9,372 nt of DNA from Micavibrio sp. (lineage in GTDB: Bacteria > Pseudomonadota > Alphaproteobacteria > Micavibrionales > Micavibrionaceae), in the NCBI GenBank assembly GCA_027051315.1, contig JALTZE010000271.1, forward strand, positions 1-9,372. The letters run 5' to 3'. Position numbers and translations under genes: made by a program. Below are positions 1-6,311 of the stretch, piece by piece. How positions within the stretch are numbered: the first letter of the stretch is position 1; each line of letters opens with the position of its first letter. Under the pieces are notes generated by a model. The model was not told where the DNA came from and ran no database searches. It was given only the letters and a program-made list of their open reading frames with translations.

Positions 1-641
1 GACAAATAATAACTTCAGGAGAAAAATCAAAAGATTTTCTTCAAGGCATAATTACAAATGATATAAATCTTTTAGATAAGCAAAATTTAATATATTCATG
101 CCTCCTTACTCCGCAGGGAAAATTCCTCCATGATTTTTTTATAAGAAAAGAAAAGGAAACATATCTTATCGAATGCGAAGGAGGAAATCGTACAATAAAT
201 CTTTATGAAATATTTAAAAAATATCGTCTAAGAACTCCAATAGAAATAAACTACAATGAACAAATAGATGTCTATCAAATATGGGGGATAAATGGTGATG
301 ACCCAAGGCTTCCGGAACTTGGCGACAGAACCTATAAACAACCGGAAAATATAAAAGAAGCAACATACGAAGAATTTAATAAATACCGCCTATCCCTTGC
401 CGTACCAAATGGCAGCGAAGATATAGAAATAGGAAAACACCACCCACAAGAATGTAATCTAGATAAACTCAATGCTATATCATTTAACAAGGGGTGCTAT
501 ATAGGACAAGAACTTGTTTCACGCATAAAACATAGAGGTCTTTTGAAAAAACGCCTATATTTATATAATGATAAATTCACAATGCTTAAAATAGAAGATG
601 AGAAAAAACTAGATATAAAAATACCTTACTGGATGAAATAA
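1..641 (+). CDS. ygfZ: YgfZ/GcvT-like folate-binding protein, 3' part
   Basis: The 5' end lies outside the window; the frame enters at base 3 and runs 212 codons to TAA at 639, with a second TAA directly after. Two family hallmarks are visible. The start reads DFLQGIITNDI, matching the N-terminal FLQGLxTNDv segment, and bases 489-512 encode KGCYIGQE, the YgfZ/IBA57 signature with its conserved cysteine. Family members are tetrahydrofolate-dependent proteins that help maintain or repair Fe-S clusters, including that of the tRNA-thiolating enzyme MiaB; they resemble GcvT but have no glycine-cleavage role. Only about 35 residues follow the signature, against about 90 in E. coli YgfZ, yet the protein still ends PYWMK, like the PxWM ends I recall from alphaproteobacterial homologues. 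Isoleucine is mostly ATA, as in the next gene, 16 bases downstream and probably cotranscribed. Confidence 0.88.
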   Translation, partial: QIITSGEKSKDFLQGIITNDINLLDKQNLIYSCLLTPQGKFLHDFFIRKEKETYLIECEGGNRTINLYEIFKKYRLRTPIEINYNEQIDVYQIWGINGDDPRLPELGDRTYKQPENIKEATYEEFNKYRLSLAVPNGSEDIEIGKHHPQECNLDKLNAISFNKGCYIGQELVSRIKHRGLLKKRLYLYNDKFTMLKIEDEKKLDIKIPYWMK

Positions 642-657
642 TAAATAAGGAAATAAA

Positions 658-1323
658 ATGCAAAATATCCAAGCCGTATTCTGGGACTATGATAATACAA
701 TTTTGGAAACAGCCCAAGGCCATTGGGAAAAACATTTCGTTACTCTTAAAAAATACGGAATAAATTTAGACGAAAAATATCGACAAAAAATATACCACAA
801 TAATGGCTCGCAGAATTGGCAATGGATAAACAAAGAGCTAAACCTTAAAATCCCAGAACAACAATATCTAAACGAAATAGATTCATATTTTCAAAATAAA
901 ATGACCAACCTCCCCTATCGTGAAGGAGTAGAAGAAGCCTTCAAATATTTTACAAAGAAAAAAATCCCACAAGCAATAGTAACCAACGGACGTACAGCTT
1001 CTGTCAAACCAATATTAGAAGACAAAGGAATAAACAAAATAATGAAATTCATATTATATAAAGAAGATTATGACGGCAGAAAGCCAGAACCAACCCCATA
1101 TCTTACAGCAATAAAAAAAATGGAAGAAATAATTGGAAAAAAACTCAATCCAAAACAATGTTTAGCAATAGAAGATGACCCAAAAGGCGTCGAATCCGCC
1201 CATAAAGCAGGAATGACAGTAATACATAGAAAATTATCACAAAATCAAGCTCCCTGCAAAATTGCAGACTACATAGCCTTCACCAAAAATGATTTCTTGA
1301 ATGTAATTAACTATAAAACTTAA
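658..1323 (+). CDS. HAD-superfamily hydrolase (subfamily IA, phosphoglycolate phosphatase-like)
   Basis: A 221-residue cytoplasmic phosphatase-type protein with all four HAD motifs. Motif I is DYDNT, with nucleophile D10 and acid/base D12. Motif II is VTNG, with T109. Motif III is the lysine in GRKPEP, K142. Motif IV is IEDDPKG, with D173 and D174 as Mg ligands. The insert between motif I and motif II is mostly helical, as in the cap of subfamily IA enzymes such as Gph, PgmB and epoxide-hydrolase-like HADs. These enzymes remove phosphate from small metabolites; the substrate cannot be read from the sequence. The start is ATG 658 with AAGGA at 647-651. The gene follows ygfZ by 16 bases, so cotranscription is likely. 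The codons are very AT-rich and ATA-rich, like ygfZ and unlike the next operon. Confidence 0.9.
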   Translation: MQNIQAVFWDYDNTILETAQGHWEKHFVTLKKYGINLDEKYRQKIYHNNGSQNWQWINKELNLKIPEQQYLNEIDSYFQNKMTNLPYREGVEEAFKYFTKKKIPQAIVTNGRTASVKPILEDKGINKIMKFILYKEDYDGRKPEPTPYLTAIKKMEEIIGKKLNPKQCLAIEDDPKGVESAHKAGMTVIHRKLSQNQAPCKIADYIAFTKNDFLNVINYKT

Positions 1324-1360
1324 TTATATTAAAAAATATTATTTTCAGCTTTTCTTCATC

Positions 1361-1389
1361 TTGTTTAATACATTCATATGTATTATAGT
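1361..1389 (+). promoter_or_regulatory. Candidate sigma70 promoter of the gmd-fcl-ureohydrolase operon
   Basis: In the 100-base gap before gmd, TTGTTT (1361-1366) and TATAGT (1384-1389) are spaced by exactly 17 bases. The spacer contains the inverted repeat AATACA-TTCATA-TGTATT (1367-1384), which could be an operator or chance in AT-rich DNA. The match is by eye only. Confidence 0.45.
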
Positions 1390-1423
1390 TGCCTCATTGA
1401 TTTATTTTATATTTTAAAGATAT

Positions 1424-2518
1424 GTGGGGTGGAATTTGTCAAAATTCCCTGTAGCTTTTATTACTGGAATAACGGGGCAAGACGGTGCTTATCTAGCAGA
1501 GTTTTTACTTGATAAAGGATATATTGTCCATGGATTACGCCAACCCTCTACCTTGCCTGACCTTATAAATATTGAAGATTTATGTATTCGTTACAATGGT
1601 AAATTCTTTTTGCATTATGGGGATATGACAGATGGTAGTGTGTTACACAGAATTTTACTGCATATTAAACCAGATGAGATATATCATCTTGCCGCACAAA
1701 GCCATGTGAAAATTAGTTTTGATAGTCCTGAATATACAGCAAATGTTAATGGGCTTGGCACTTTAAGATTACTTGAAGCCATTAGAACTATTGATAAAGA
1801 TAGAAAAATCAGATTTTATCAAGCATCTACTTCTGAGCTTTTTGGCTCAACCCCTTTTCCTCAATGCGAAACCAGCCCTTTTGAACCATGTAGCCCGTAC
1901 GCAACGGCAAAGCTTTATTCATATTGGACGGTTAAAAATTATAGAAAATCATATGGAATACACGCATCTAACGGAATTTTATTCAATCATGAAAGCCCTA
2001 TCAGAGGTGAAGAATTCGTTACAAGAAAGATAACCAAAGCCGTAGCAAGAATAAGTATGGGGCAACAAAATATTTTGATGCTAGGAAATCTGGACTCAAA
2101 AAGGGATTGGGGACATGCCAAAGATTATGTGCGTGGTATGTGGTTGATGCTACAACAAGAAAAAGCAGATGATTATGTGCTTGCTACAGGAAAAACATAT
2201 AAAGTAAGGGATTTCGTTGAAAAAGCTTTTGCAAAAATAGATATTAAACTTAAATGGCAAGGTAAAGGATTAAATGAAAAAGCCATTGATACCGCAACGG
2301 GAAGAGTTGTTGTTGCTGTAGATAAAGAACTTTTTAGACCGCAAGAAGTTCACTGCCTTATAGGCAATCCAGAAAAAGCAAAAAATATGCTTGGATGGAG
2401 TACTGATATATCTCTTGATGAGCTTATAGAAGAAATGGTAGAAGCAGATATAAAAATAGCAAAATCCGAAGCTAATAATAATTTAATCTCAGAAAATGTA
2501 ATATGCTCTAATGGATGA
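1424..2518 (+). CDS. gmd: GDP-mannose 4,6-dehydratase
   Basis: Converts GDP-D-mannose to GDP-4-keto-6-deoxy-D-mannose, the first step towards GDP-L-fucose and related 6-deoxy sugars for surface polysaccharides; cytoplasmic and NADP-dependent. The 364-residue product matches the short-chain dehydrogenase/epimerase family along its whole length. It has the Rossmann motif TGITGQDG (14-21), LAAQSHV and the active-site residues T136, E138, Y159 and K163 (YATAK). It also has the GMD-specific stretches NGILFNHESP, TRKIT and RDWGHAKDYV. Length is normal for the family. The start is uncertain: GTG 1424 has a poor ribosome site, while TTG 1436 would give MSKFPVAFITG and lies behind TGGGG. The stop overlaps the fcl start by 8 bases (ATGGATGA), implying translational coupling. 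Isoleucine codons mix ATT and ATA, unlike the upstream pair, which may mean a separate origin. Confidence 0.96.
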   Translation: MGWNLSKFPVAFITGITGQDGAYLAEFLLDKGYIVHGLRQPSTLPDLINIEDLCIRYNGKFFLHYGDMTDGSVLHRILLHIKPDEIYHLAAQSHVKISFDSPEYTANVNGLGTLRLLEAIRTIDKDRKIRFYQASTSELFGSTPFPQCETSPFEPCSPYATAKLYSYWTVKNYRKSYGIHASNGILFNHESPIRGEEFVTRKITKAVARISMGQQNILMLGNLDSKRDWGHAKDYVRGMWLMLQQEKADDYVLATGKTYKVRDFVEKAFAKIDIKLKWQGKGLNEKAIDTATGRVVVAVDKELFRPQEVHCLIGNPEKAKNMLGWSTDISLDELIEEMVEADIKIAKSEANNNLISENVICSNG

Positions 2519-3458
2519 AATATTTTCATTAAAAAATAAAAAAATTTGGATTGCGGGACATAAAGGTATGGTTGGTTCTGCTTTATGTCGGCGTTTAGAA
2601 TCTGAAAAATGTGATATTATAGTTGCCCAAAAATCTGAACTTGATTTAACAAGGCAAGAAAAAACAGAAAAATGGATAGCAAAAAATAAACCTGATATAG
2701 TAATCATGGCAGCAGCAAAAGCAGGTGGTATAATCGCTAATAATAATGCTCAAGCTGATTTTTTGTATGATAATTTATCTATGGCACAAAATGTTATTCA
2801 TGGCTCTTATAAGGCAGGAGTAAATAAACTTTTATATTTAGGGTCATCTTGTATATATCCTAAAAATATAACCCAACCAATAAAGGAAGAATATCTTCTT
2901 TCTGGAAAATTAGAACCAACAAATGAGGGATATGCGATTGCCAAAATTGCGGGTCTTAAATTATGCGAAAAATATAAACAGCAATATGGCTGCAACTTTA
3001 TATCAGCTATGCCCTGTAACTTATATGGTGTAAATGATAGATTTGATGAAGAAAAATCTCATGTAATTCCTGCGCTTATTATGAAATTTCATAAAGCTGT
3101 TGTTCAAAATATATCAGAAATATCAATATGGGGAAGCGGAACTCCTTTACGAGAATTTTTATATGTCGATGATTTGGCAGATGCTTGTGTTTTTCTTCTT
3201 AAAAATTATTCAGATTCTTCTCATGTTAATATAGGTTCTGGTTATGATATTTCGATTGCTAAGCTTGCGGAAATGATTGCCCATATTGTTGGTTACAAAG
3301 GAAATATAATTTTTGATAAAAGCAAACCCGATGGTATGAAACGTAAATTAATGGATATTTCAAAAATGAGTTCAATGGGATGGATAGCTAAAACTAACTT
3401 GAATGATGGTTTAAAAAAAGCTTATGAATATTATTTGAGCATTGAAAAAATCATTTGA
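2511..3458 (+). CDS. fcl: GDP-L-fucose synthase (GDP-4-keto-6-deoxymannose epimerase/reductase)
   Basis: Converts the Gmd product to GDP-L-fucose by 3,5-epimerisation and NADPH-dependent 4-reduction. The 315-residue product is close to the E. coli WcaG/Fcl length. It carries the NADP motif GHKGMVG (16-22), then AAAKAGGIIANN, LGSSCIYP (110-117) and LEPTNEGYAIAKIAG. The known E. coli catalytic residues map with a constant offset of five: S107 to S112, C109 to C114, Y136 to Y141, K140 to K145 and H179 to H184. All are present, so the enzyme should be active. ATG 2511 overlaps the end of gmd. The stop lies 17 bases before the ATG of the next gene, so the three genes form one transcription unit. 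An alternative product, such as another 6-deoxyhexose, is less likely given how fully the motifs fit fucose synthase. Confidence 0.96.
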   Translation: MDEIFSLKNKKIWIAGHKGMVGSALCRRLESEKCDIIVAQKSELDLTRQEKTEKWIAKNKPDIVIMAAAKAGGIIANNNAQADFLYDNLSMAQNVIHGSYKAGVNKLLYLGSSCIYPKNITQPIKEEYLLSGKLEPTNEGYAIAKIAGLKLCEKYKQQYGCNFISAMPCNLYGVNDRFDEEKSHVIPALIMKFHKAVVQNISEISIWGSGTPLREFLYVDDLADACVFLLKNYSDSSHVNIGSGYDISIAKLAEMIAHIVGYKGNIIFDKSKPDGMKRKLMDISKMSSMGWIAKTNLNDGLKKAYEYYLSIEKII

Positions 3459-3475
3459 AATATAACGGAGATTAT

Positions 3476-4360
3476 ATGTCTAAAAAGTTCAAATTTATCC
3501 CATATAATTGTGGTGCTGGTGCTTCTTTATCTGGTTGTGAGATGGGACCTACCGTCCTAAAAGAAACGGTTTTTTCAAATAATTTATGGGAAGAATTTTA
3601 TTATAATACAGAACATGATAAATCTCTTGAAACTCAGCAATCTTCCAAAGAACGTATAAGGGTAATCGAAGATTATTGTAAAAAAATTGTAAACGATGTT
3701 GAAAAAGCAATCAATGATGGATATACCCCCGTAACAATAGGTGGAGACCATTCTATAGCTATAGGGTCAGTGGCGGGTCTTGCTAAAGCCAAGAAGTCTT
3801 CCAGACGAACTGGGCTTTTGTGGGTTGATGCTCATCTTGATGGCCATACTATTGAAACAAGCCCATCAAAAGCTATTCATGGAATGCCTGTAGCACATTT
3901 ATTGGGATATGGATTTGATGAATTAGTTAATATTATCGATAATGTTCCTGTTATTTCACCTGAACATCTATGTTTAATCGGAGGAAGGTCATTTGAAGAA
4001 GGAGAAATCAGATTATATCGGAAATTAGGTGTTAAATTATTTTTAATGGATGATATTAAGCGTATGGGAATAAAAAATGTAGTTGATGAAGCATTAAAAA
4101 TTGTTACCAAAGGAACTCAGTGCCATTTTCTTTCAATTGATACTGATGCTTTCGACCCTGATATTGCCCCTGCTGTTGGTTCTCCTGAAAGTGGAGGAAT
4201 TAATAAAAATGATATGATTACTATGTTGGAAAAACTACGAGATGCTAATTTTGATGCTATTGAAATAGCAGAATATAATCCCAAAATGGGAAAGAATGAT
4301 GGTATGACAAGAGAATTGATAAAAGACATCTGGACTATATTATCAAAAAATAAAATATAA
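3476..4360 (+). CDS. Arginase-family ureohydrolase, substrate uncertain
   Basis: Ureohydrolases are Mn-dependent cytoplasmic enzymes that cut urea from guanidino compounds. The metal ligands are complete: H92 (GGDHS), D118, H120 and D122 (DAHLD), and D222 and D224 (IDTD). The arginase-like framework GCEMGP, HGMPVAHLLG and DPDIAPAVGSPESGG is also clear. Residues that hold the amino-acid end of arginine in human arginase I are changed: N130 is H124, the SGN segment (137-139) is SKA, and RDVDPGE (180-186) is RSFEEGE. Overall the protein is arginase-like, but guanidinohydrolase activity on another substrate is possible. The start chosen is ATG 3476, preceded by ACGGAG at 3465-3470, giving 294 residues, the usual arginase size; an upstream in-frame TTG at 3455 has no such support. 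It is the third gene of the GDP-fucose operon, an unusual partner. No hairpin followed by a T-run is evident after the stop. Confidence 0.85.
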   Translation: MSKKFKFIPYNCGAGASLSGCEMGPTVLKETVFSNNLWEEFYYNTEHDKSLETQQSSKERIRVIEDYCKKIVNDVEKAINDGYTPVTIGGDHSIAIGSVAGLAKAKKSSRRTGLLWVDAHLDGHTIETSPSKAIHGMPVAHLLGYGFDELVNIIDNVPVISPEHLCLIGGRSFEEGEIRLYRKLGVKLFLMDDIKRMGIKNVVDEALKIVTKGTQCHFLSIDTDAFDPDIAPAVGSPESGGINKNDMITMLEKLRDANFDAIEIAEYNPKMGKNDGMTRELIKDIWTILSKNKI

Positions 4361-4374
4361 ATTTGTTATGTATC

Positions 4375-4403
4375 TTGACATATAGCTTAGCAAAGGATAT
4401 AAG
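4375..4403 (+). promoter_or_regulatory. Sigma70-type promoter of the initiator tRNA gene
   Basis: A perfect TTGACA (4375-4380) lies 17 bases before TATAAG (4398-4403). It begins 15 bases after the ureohydrolase stop and points at tRNA-fMet. Transcription would start near 4410, leaving a leader of about 70 nucleotides to be removed by RNA processing. Confidence 0.7.
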
Positions 4404-4443
4404 CACATATCTTAACTCAATTAATTACATTATTTTTAATTGA

Positions 4444-4463
4444 AAGACTTATCCAGAAGTCTT
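4444..4463 (+). other. Hairpin in the tRNA-fMet leader
   Basis: The perfect 7-base arms AAGACTT and AAGTCTT enclose the loop ATCCAG and end 15 bases before the mature tRNA. No T-run follows, so it is not a typical intrinsic terminator. It could be a processing signal in the precursor. A weaker AT-only inverted repeat, CAATTAA/TTAATTG, precedes it at 4418-4442. Confidence 0.45.
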
Positions 4464-4478
4464 AGATAACTAATATGA

Positions 4479-4555
<77 letters not shown>

Positions 4556-4679
4556 ATTTTTCTTTTATATTTCAAATAGTTACATCAAAACACTTGATTG
4601 TGTGCTGGTCTCGAAACCGTGTCGTGGAAGCACTGTGGAAGCAAGCGGAAGTGAAACCGCAATAAAGTGAGAGAATGGA

Positions 4680-4832
4680 TTACCCATTCGTGCGCTTATT
4701 GAACTCCATGAATTTGTCAAAACTGTCGAATGGTTCTTGCTCATCTTCGTCCAGTTCCAATTTGTTTGGCGCATCGTTTGGGTATATGAGCAACGATATG
4801 GTCATCTCCCCCTGACGTGCCAGAATAGTCAT
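4680..4832 (-). CDS. Small acidic protein, third gene of the repressor/protease operon
   Basis: A 50-residue reading frame, MTILARQGEMTISLLIYPND followed by a strongly acidic part with LELDEDEQEPF (25-35), ending KRTNG. Its ATG overlaps the stop of the metalloprotease gene in an ATGA arrangement, typical of translational coupling; this supports the start and the reality of the gene, which is short enough to be missed. There is no signal peptide or membrane segment, and I do not recognise the family. Possible roles are a partner or inhibitor of the protease or repressor, but this is only an inference from position. The 124 bases between its stop and the tRNA hold no gene I can support. On the minus strand they contain only weak hairpins, such as ACAC/GTGT near 4590-4604. 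Confidence 0.6.
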   Translation of the reverse strand: MTILARQGEMTISLLIYPNDAPNKLELDEDEQEPFDSFDKFMEFNKRTNG

Positions 4833-5602
4833 CTCATGCACTTTTTCATCACCCAACCAAACCCCCTTTTAGGGTGCTCAATGCCGGCAATATTGTCGAC
4901 AGTGGTATCATTACGAGCAGCAAGCGATAATGGTGGCAACGGTTTGGTTTCTTGCCTGGCGCGATAGTATATCCCAGATTTAATCAATGGCTTGCTACTC
5001 CATGCCCAGTCAATAAAACCATCTATACCCACCACAATCATAGCGCGTTTCTCTGTAATATCTAACCACTTTAAAATGGCTGCACTGATAGACACACCGT
5101 ACCTATTGGAGAGGTGCTGCATTAATTCCATTGAGATTTGTTCACCCGCAATCTGCTGTCTGAAATCATCCAGTGGCATCAACAAGAATGACGCAAATAC
5201 ATTCGCTTCGGCTTCCATCTGGCCATAGTCAGAGTCCCATTTGTACATGTCTTTTGTTATACATTTGATGCCATCACTATTTAGGTGCCGGTACATCAGG
5301 TAATGGCCCAACTCATGCGCGAGCGTAAAGTTAATTCGGCCCTTGGATGTGATGGAATCGTTATAAATAATCCCCCACTCACCATTGCCGCTGGGGTGCG
5401 GTACCAACATACCCTCAAACTTTTTGAAACTTTGCCCCTCAATCATAGTAATGGGAGCATCAGGAAATACCTGTTTTGAAAACTCACTTGCAATTTTTGC
5501 CACGTCAATTGGAAATGCTTCCATTCCATGCGCTGTATGATACGCTTTGATGATTTGGGATAAACGTATTGCCCACCCATGTGGTGTGTTAGGATGATCC
5601 AT
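4829..5602 (-). CDS. ImmA/IrrE-family zinc metalloprotease
   Basis: A 257-residue protein with the zinc motif HELGH (H96, E97, H100) followed by EAEANVFASFLLMP (130-143), where a glutamate would be the third metal ligand. Both are typical of the ImmA/IrrE (former DUF955) family. Members such as ImmA of ICEBs1 cleave an XRE-type repressor encoded beside them and so release the genes it silences; IrrE/DdrO of Deinococcus works similarly. ATG 5602 was chosen because GGGGGA precedes it and it overlaps the repressor gene by only 14 bases; in-frame ATGs at 5620 and 5623 lie deeper inside that gene. The C-terminal part after about residue 190 is not clearly assignable. No membrane segment is seen. 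It lies between the repressor and the 50-residue gene in one minus-strand operon. Confidence 0.9.
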   Translation of the reverse strand: MDHPNTPHGWAIRLSQIIKAYHTAHGMEAFPIDVAKIASEFSKQVFPDAPITMIEGQSFKKFEGMLVPHPSGNGEWGIIYNDSITSKGRINFTLAHELGHYLMYRHLNSDGIKCITKDMYKWDSDYGQMEAEANVFASFLLMPLDDFRQQIAGEQISMELMQHLSNRYGVSISAAILKWLDITEKRAMIVVGIDGFIDWAWSSKPLIKSGIYYRARQETKPLPPLSLAARNDTTVDNIAGIEHPKRGFGWVMKKCMR

Positions 5603-5918
5603 CCCTTTTCCCCCAATCATCAATCATCCGCTCAATTCTCTTTTTATCATCTTCCTCAAGCTGATTGAACTTACGGAAGAAAGCTTCCTGAAGAACACCT
5701 TCATCTGCCGTTGCTTTGTCATCTAAAAGATAATCAGTGGTGACACCAAGAGCTTGCGCTATTTTAGTCAATTTTTCTGCCGATGGCCTTCGTGCATCTC
5801 GATTTTCTAACTCCCAAATATAACTTTTACTGGAATTTGTAAGCTCAGCCAGTTTATCAAGCGAATAGCCCTTATCTTTTCTATGATATTTTAATTTTTT
5901 ACCAAGTGACGTTGTCAT
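5589..5918 (-). CDS. XRE-family transcriptional repressor
   Basis: A 109-residue DNA-binding protein with a classic helix-turn-helix domain at about residues 6-66: LGKKLKYHRKDKGYSLDKLAELTNSS, then SYIWELENRDARRPS and AQALGVTTDYLL. The charged C-terminal part (70-105, with LEEDDKKRIERMIDDW) probably dimerises. The pair with a downstream ImmA-type protease is the ImmR/ImmA arrangement of mobile elements: the repressor blocks the element's promoter until the protease cleaves it. It is transcribed divergently from the cargo operon, and both promoters carry the same 20-base operator, so autoregulation and cargo repression are likely. The ribosome site before ATG 5918 is weak (AAGA), which would keep levels low. 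Confidence 0.92.
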   Translation of the reverse strand: MTTSLGKKLKYHRKDKGYSLDKLAELTNSSKSYIWELENRDARRPSAEKLTKIAQALGVTTDYLLDDKATADEGVLQEAFFRKFNQLEEDDKKRIERMIDDWGKRDGSS

Positions 5919-5954
5919 AATCGAATCTTAACGGGTTCTCTGTTTATATATCTT

Positions 5955-5974
5955 TGTTCGATATATAAAGAACA
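5955..5974. promoter_or_regulatory. Repressor operator copy 1
   Basis: TGTTCGATATATAAAGAACA: the outer arms TGTTC and GAACA are inverted repeats. It matches operator copy 2 at 16 of 20 positions and overlaps the -10 box of the repressor's own promoter. Binding by the adjacent XRE protein is inferred. Confidence 0.65.
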
Positions 5975-5990
5975 TTTTTATGCTTGACAA
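5962..5990 (-). promoter_or_regulatory. Promoter of the repressor-protease operon
   Basis: Read on the minus strand, TTGTCA (5990-5985) and TATATA (5967-5962) have a 17-base spacer. The -35 box shares five bases with the -35 box of the opposite promoter, and the -10 box lies inside operator copy 1. Confidence 0.6.
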
Positions 5991-6011
5991 GAGAAATATA
6001 AAGTATATGTT
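5984..6011 (+). promoter_or_regulatory. Promoter of the cargo operon
   Basis: A perfect TTGACA (5984-5989) is followed after 16 bases by TATGTT (6006-6011), which enters operator copy 2. Transcription would start inside or just after the operator, so a bound repressor should block it. The first gene begins at 6054 behind AGGGAGG. Confidence 0.6.
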
Positions 6012-6027
6012 CGATATAGGTCGAACA
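6008..6027. promoter_or_regulatory. Repressor operator copy 2
   Basis: TGTTCGATATAGGTCGAACA: the perfect 7-base arms TGTTCGA and TCGAACA enclose a 6-base centre. It starts 53 bases after copy 1, roughly five helical turns, in the same orientation. It covers the end of the -10 box and the start region of the cargo promoter. Confidence 0.7.
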
Positions 6028-6053
6028 AAATAGTAACTGAAGGGAGGCTTATT

Positions 6054-6293
6054 ATGCCGAAAAAAGGTCCAGAAACTCATCATATAGTTCCCAATAGCCA
6101 ACGTGGCGGATGGGATGTAAAACGTGGAGGTTAAGATCGCTCTAGTGGCCATTATGACACTAAACGTGAAGCTATAGATGCTGGTCGTGAGATTAGCCGA
6201 AATCAAAAAACCGAATTCCGCATTCACAACAAAGATGCAAAAATTGCCAGCTCCGATAGTCATGGTAATGATCCGCGTAATATTAAGGGATAA
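6054..6293 (+). pseudogene. DUF2188-type small protein gene with one in-frame stop
   Basis: ATG 6054 has a strong ribosome site, AGGGAGG, at 6041-6047. The frame reads MPKKGPETHHIVPNSQRGGW, then VKRGG, and meets TAA at 6132-6134. It continues in the same frame with DRSSGHYDTKREAIDAGREISRN and ends SSDSHGNDPRNIKG at TAA 6291. The two halves together match DUF2188: HHIVPN..GGW, then the TK.EAI..GREI helix, then the HNKDAKI and GNDP ends. Without the stop the protein would be 79 residues, a normal length. There is no frameshift, so a single base change may explain it. No good restart codon lies in frame after the stop, so only 26 residues would be made unless the stop is read through. The function of DUF2188 proteins is unknown to me; they often occur in mobile or accessory regions. 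It is the first gene behind the repressed promoter. Confidence 0.8.
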
Positions 6294-6311
6294 GCAGGGA
6301 GATATAACGCC

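Noticed and set aside
1773..2033. An 86-codon frame inside gmd
   Set aside because: It is out of frame within a complete, strongly recognisable enzyme gene and has no supporting start signal.
3455..3475. Upstream TTG start for the ureohydrolase
   Set aside because: It lies within the end of fcl and lacks a ribosome site, whereas ATG 3476 has ACGGAG at proper spacing and gives the usual family N-terminus.
4418..4442. CAATTAA/TTAATTG inverted repeat as terminator of the gmd operon
   Set aside because: It contains almost only A-T pairs with a long loop and lies downstream of the tRNA promoter, so it would terminate the tRNA transcript instead.
4624..4651. Short direct repeats of GTGGAAGCA (4624 and 4635) with a weaker third copy
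   Set aside because: Too few, too short and not identical; no CRISPR array or clear attachment repeat.
4580..4774. A 64-codon minus-strand frame downstream of the protease
   Set aside because: It overlaps the 50-residue gene in another frame, lacks a ribosome site and has a low-complexity, Ser/Thr-rich translation; the coupled 50-residue frame explains the DNA better.
6135..6293. Independent small gene from the second half of the DUF2188 region
   Set aside because: No in-frame ATG, GTG or TTG with a ribosome site follows the stop, and the peptide is plainly the rest of the same domain.
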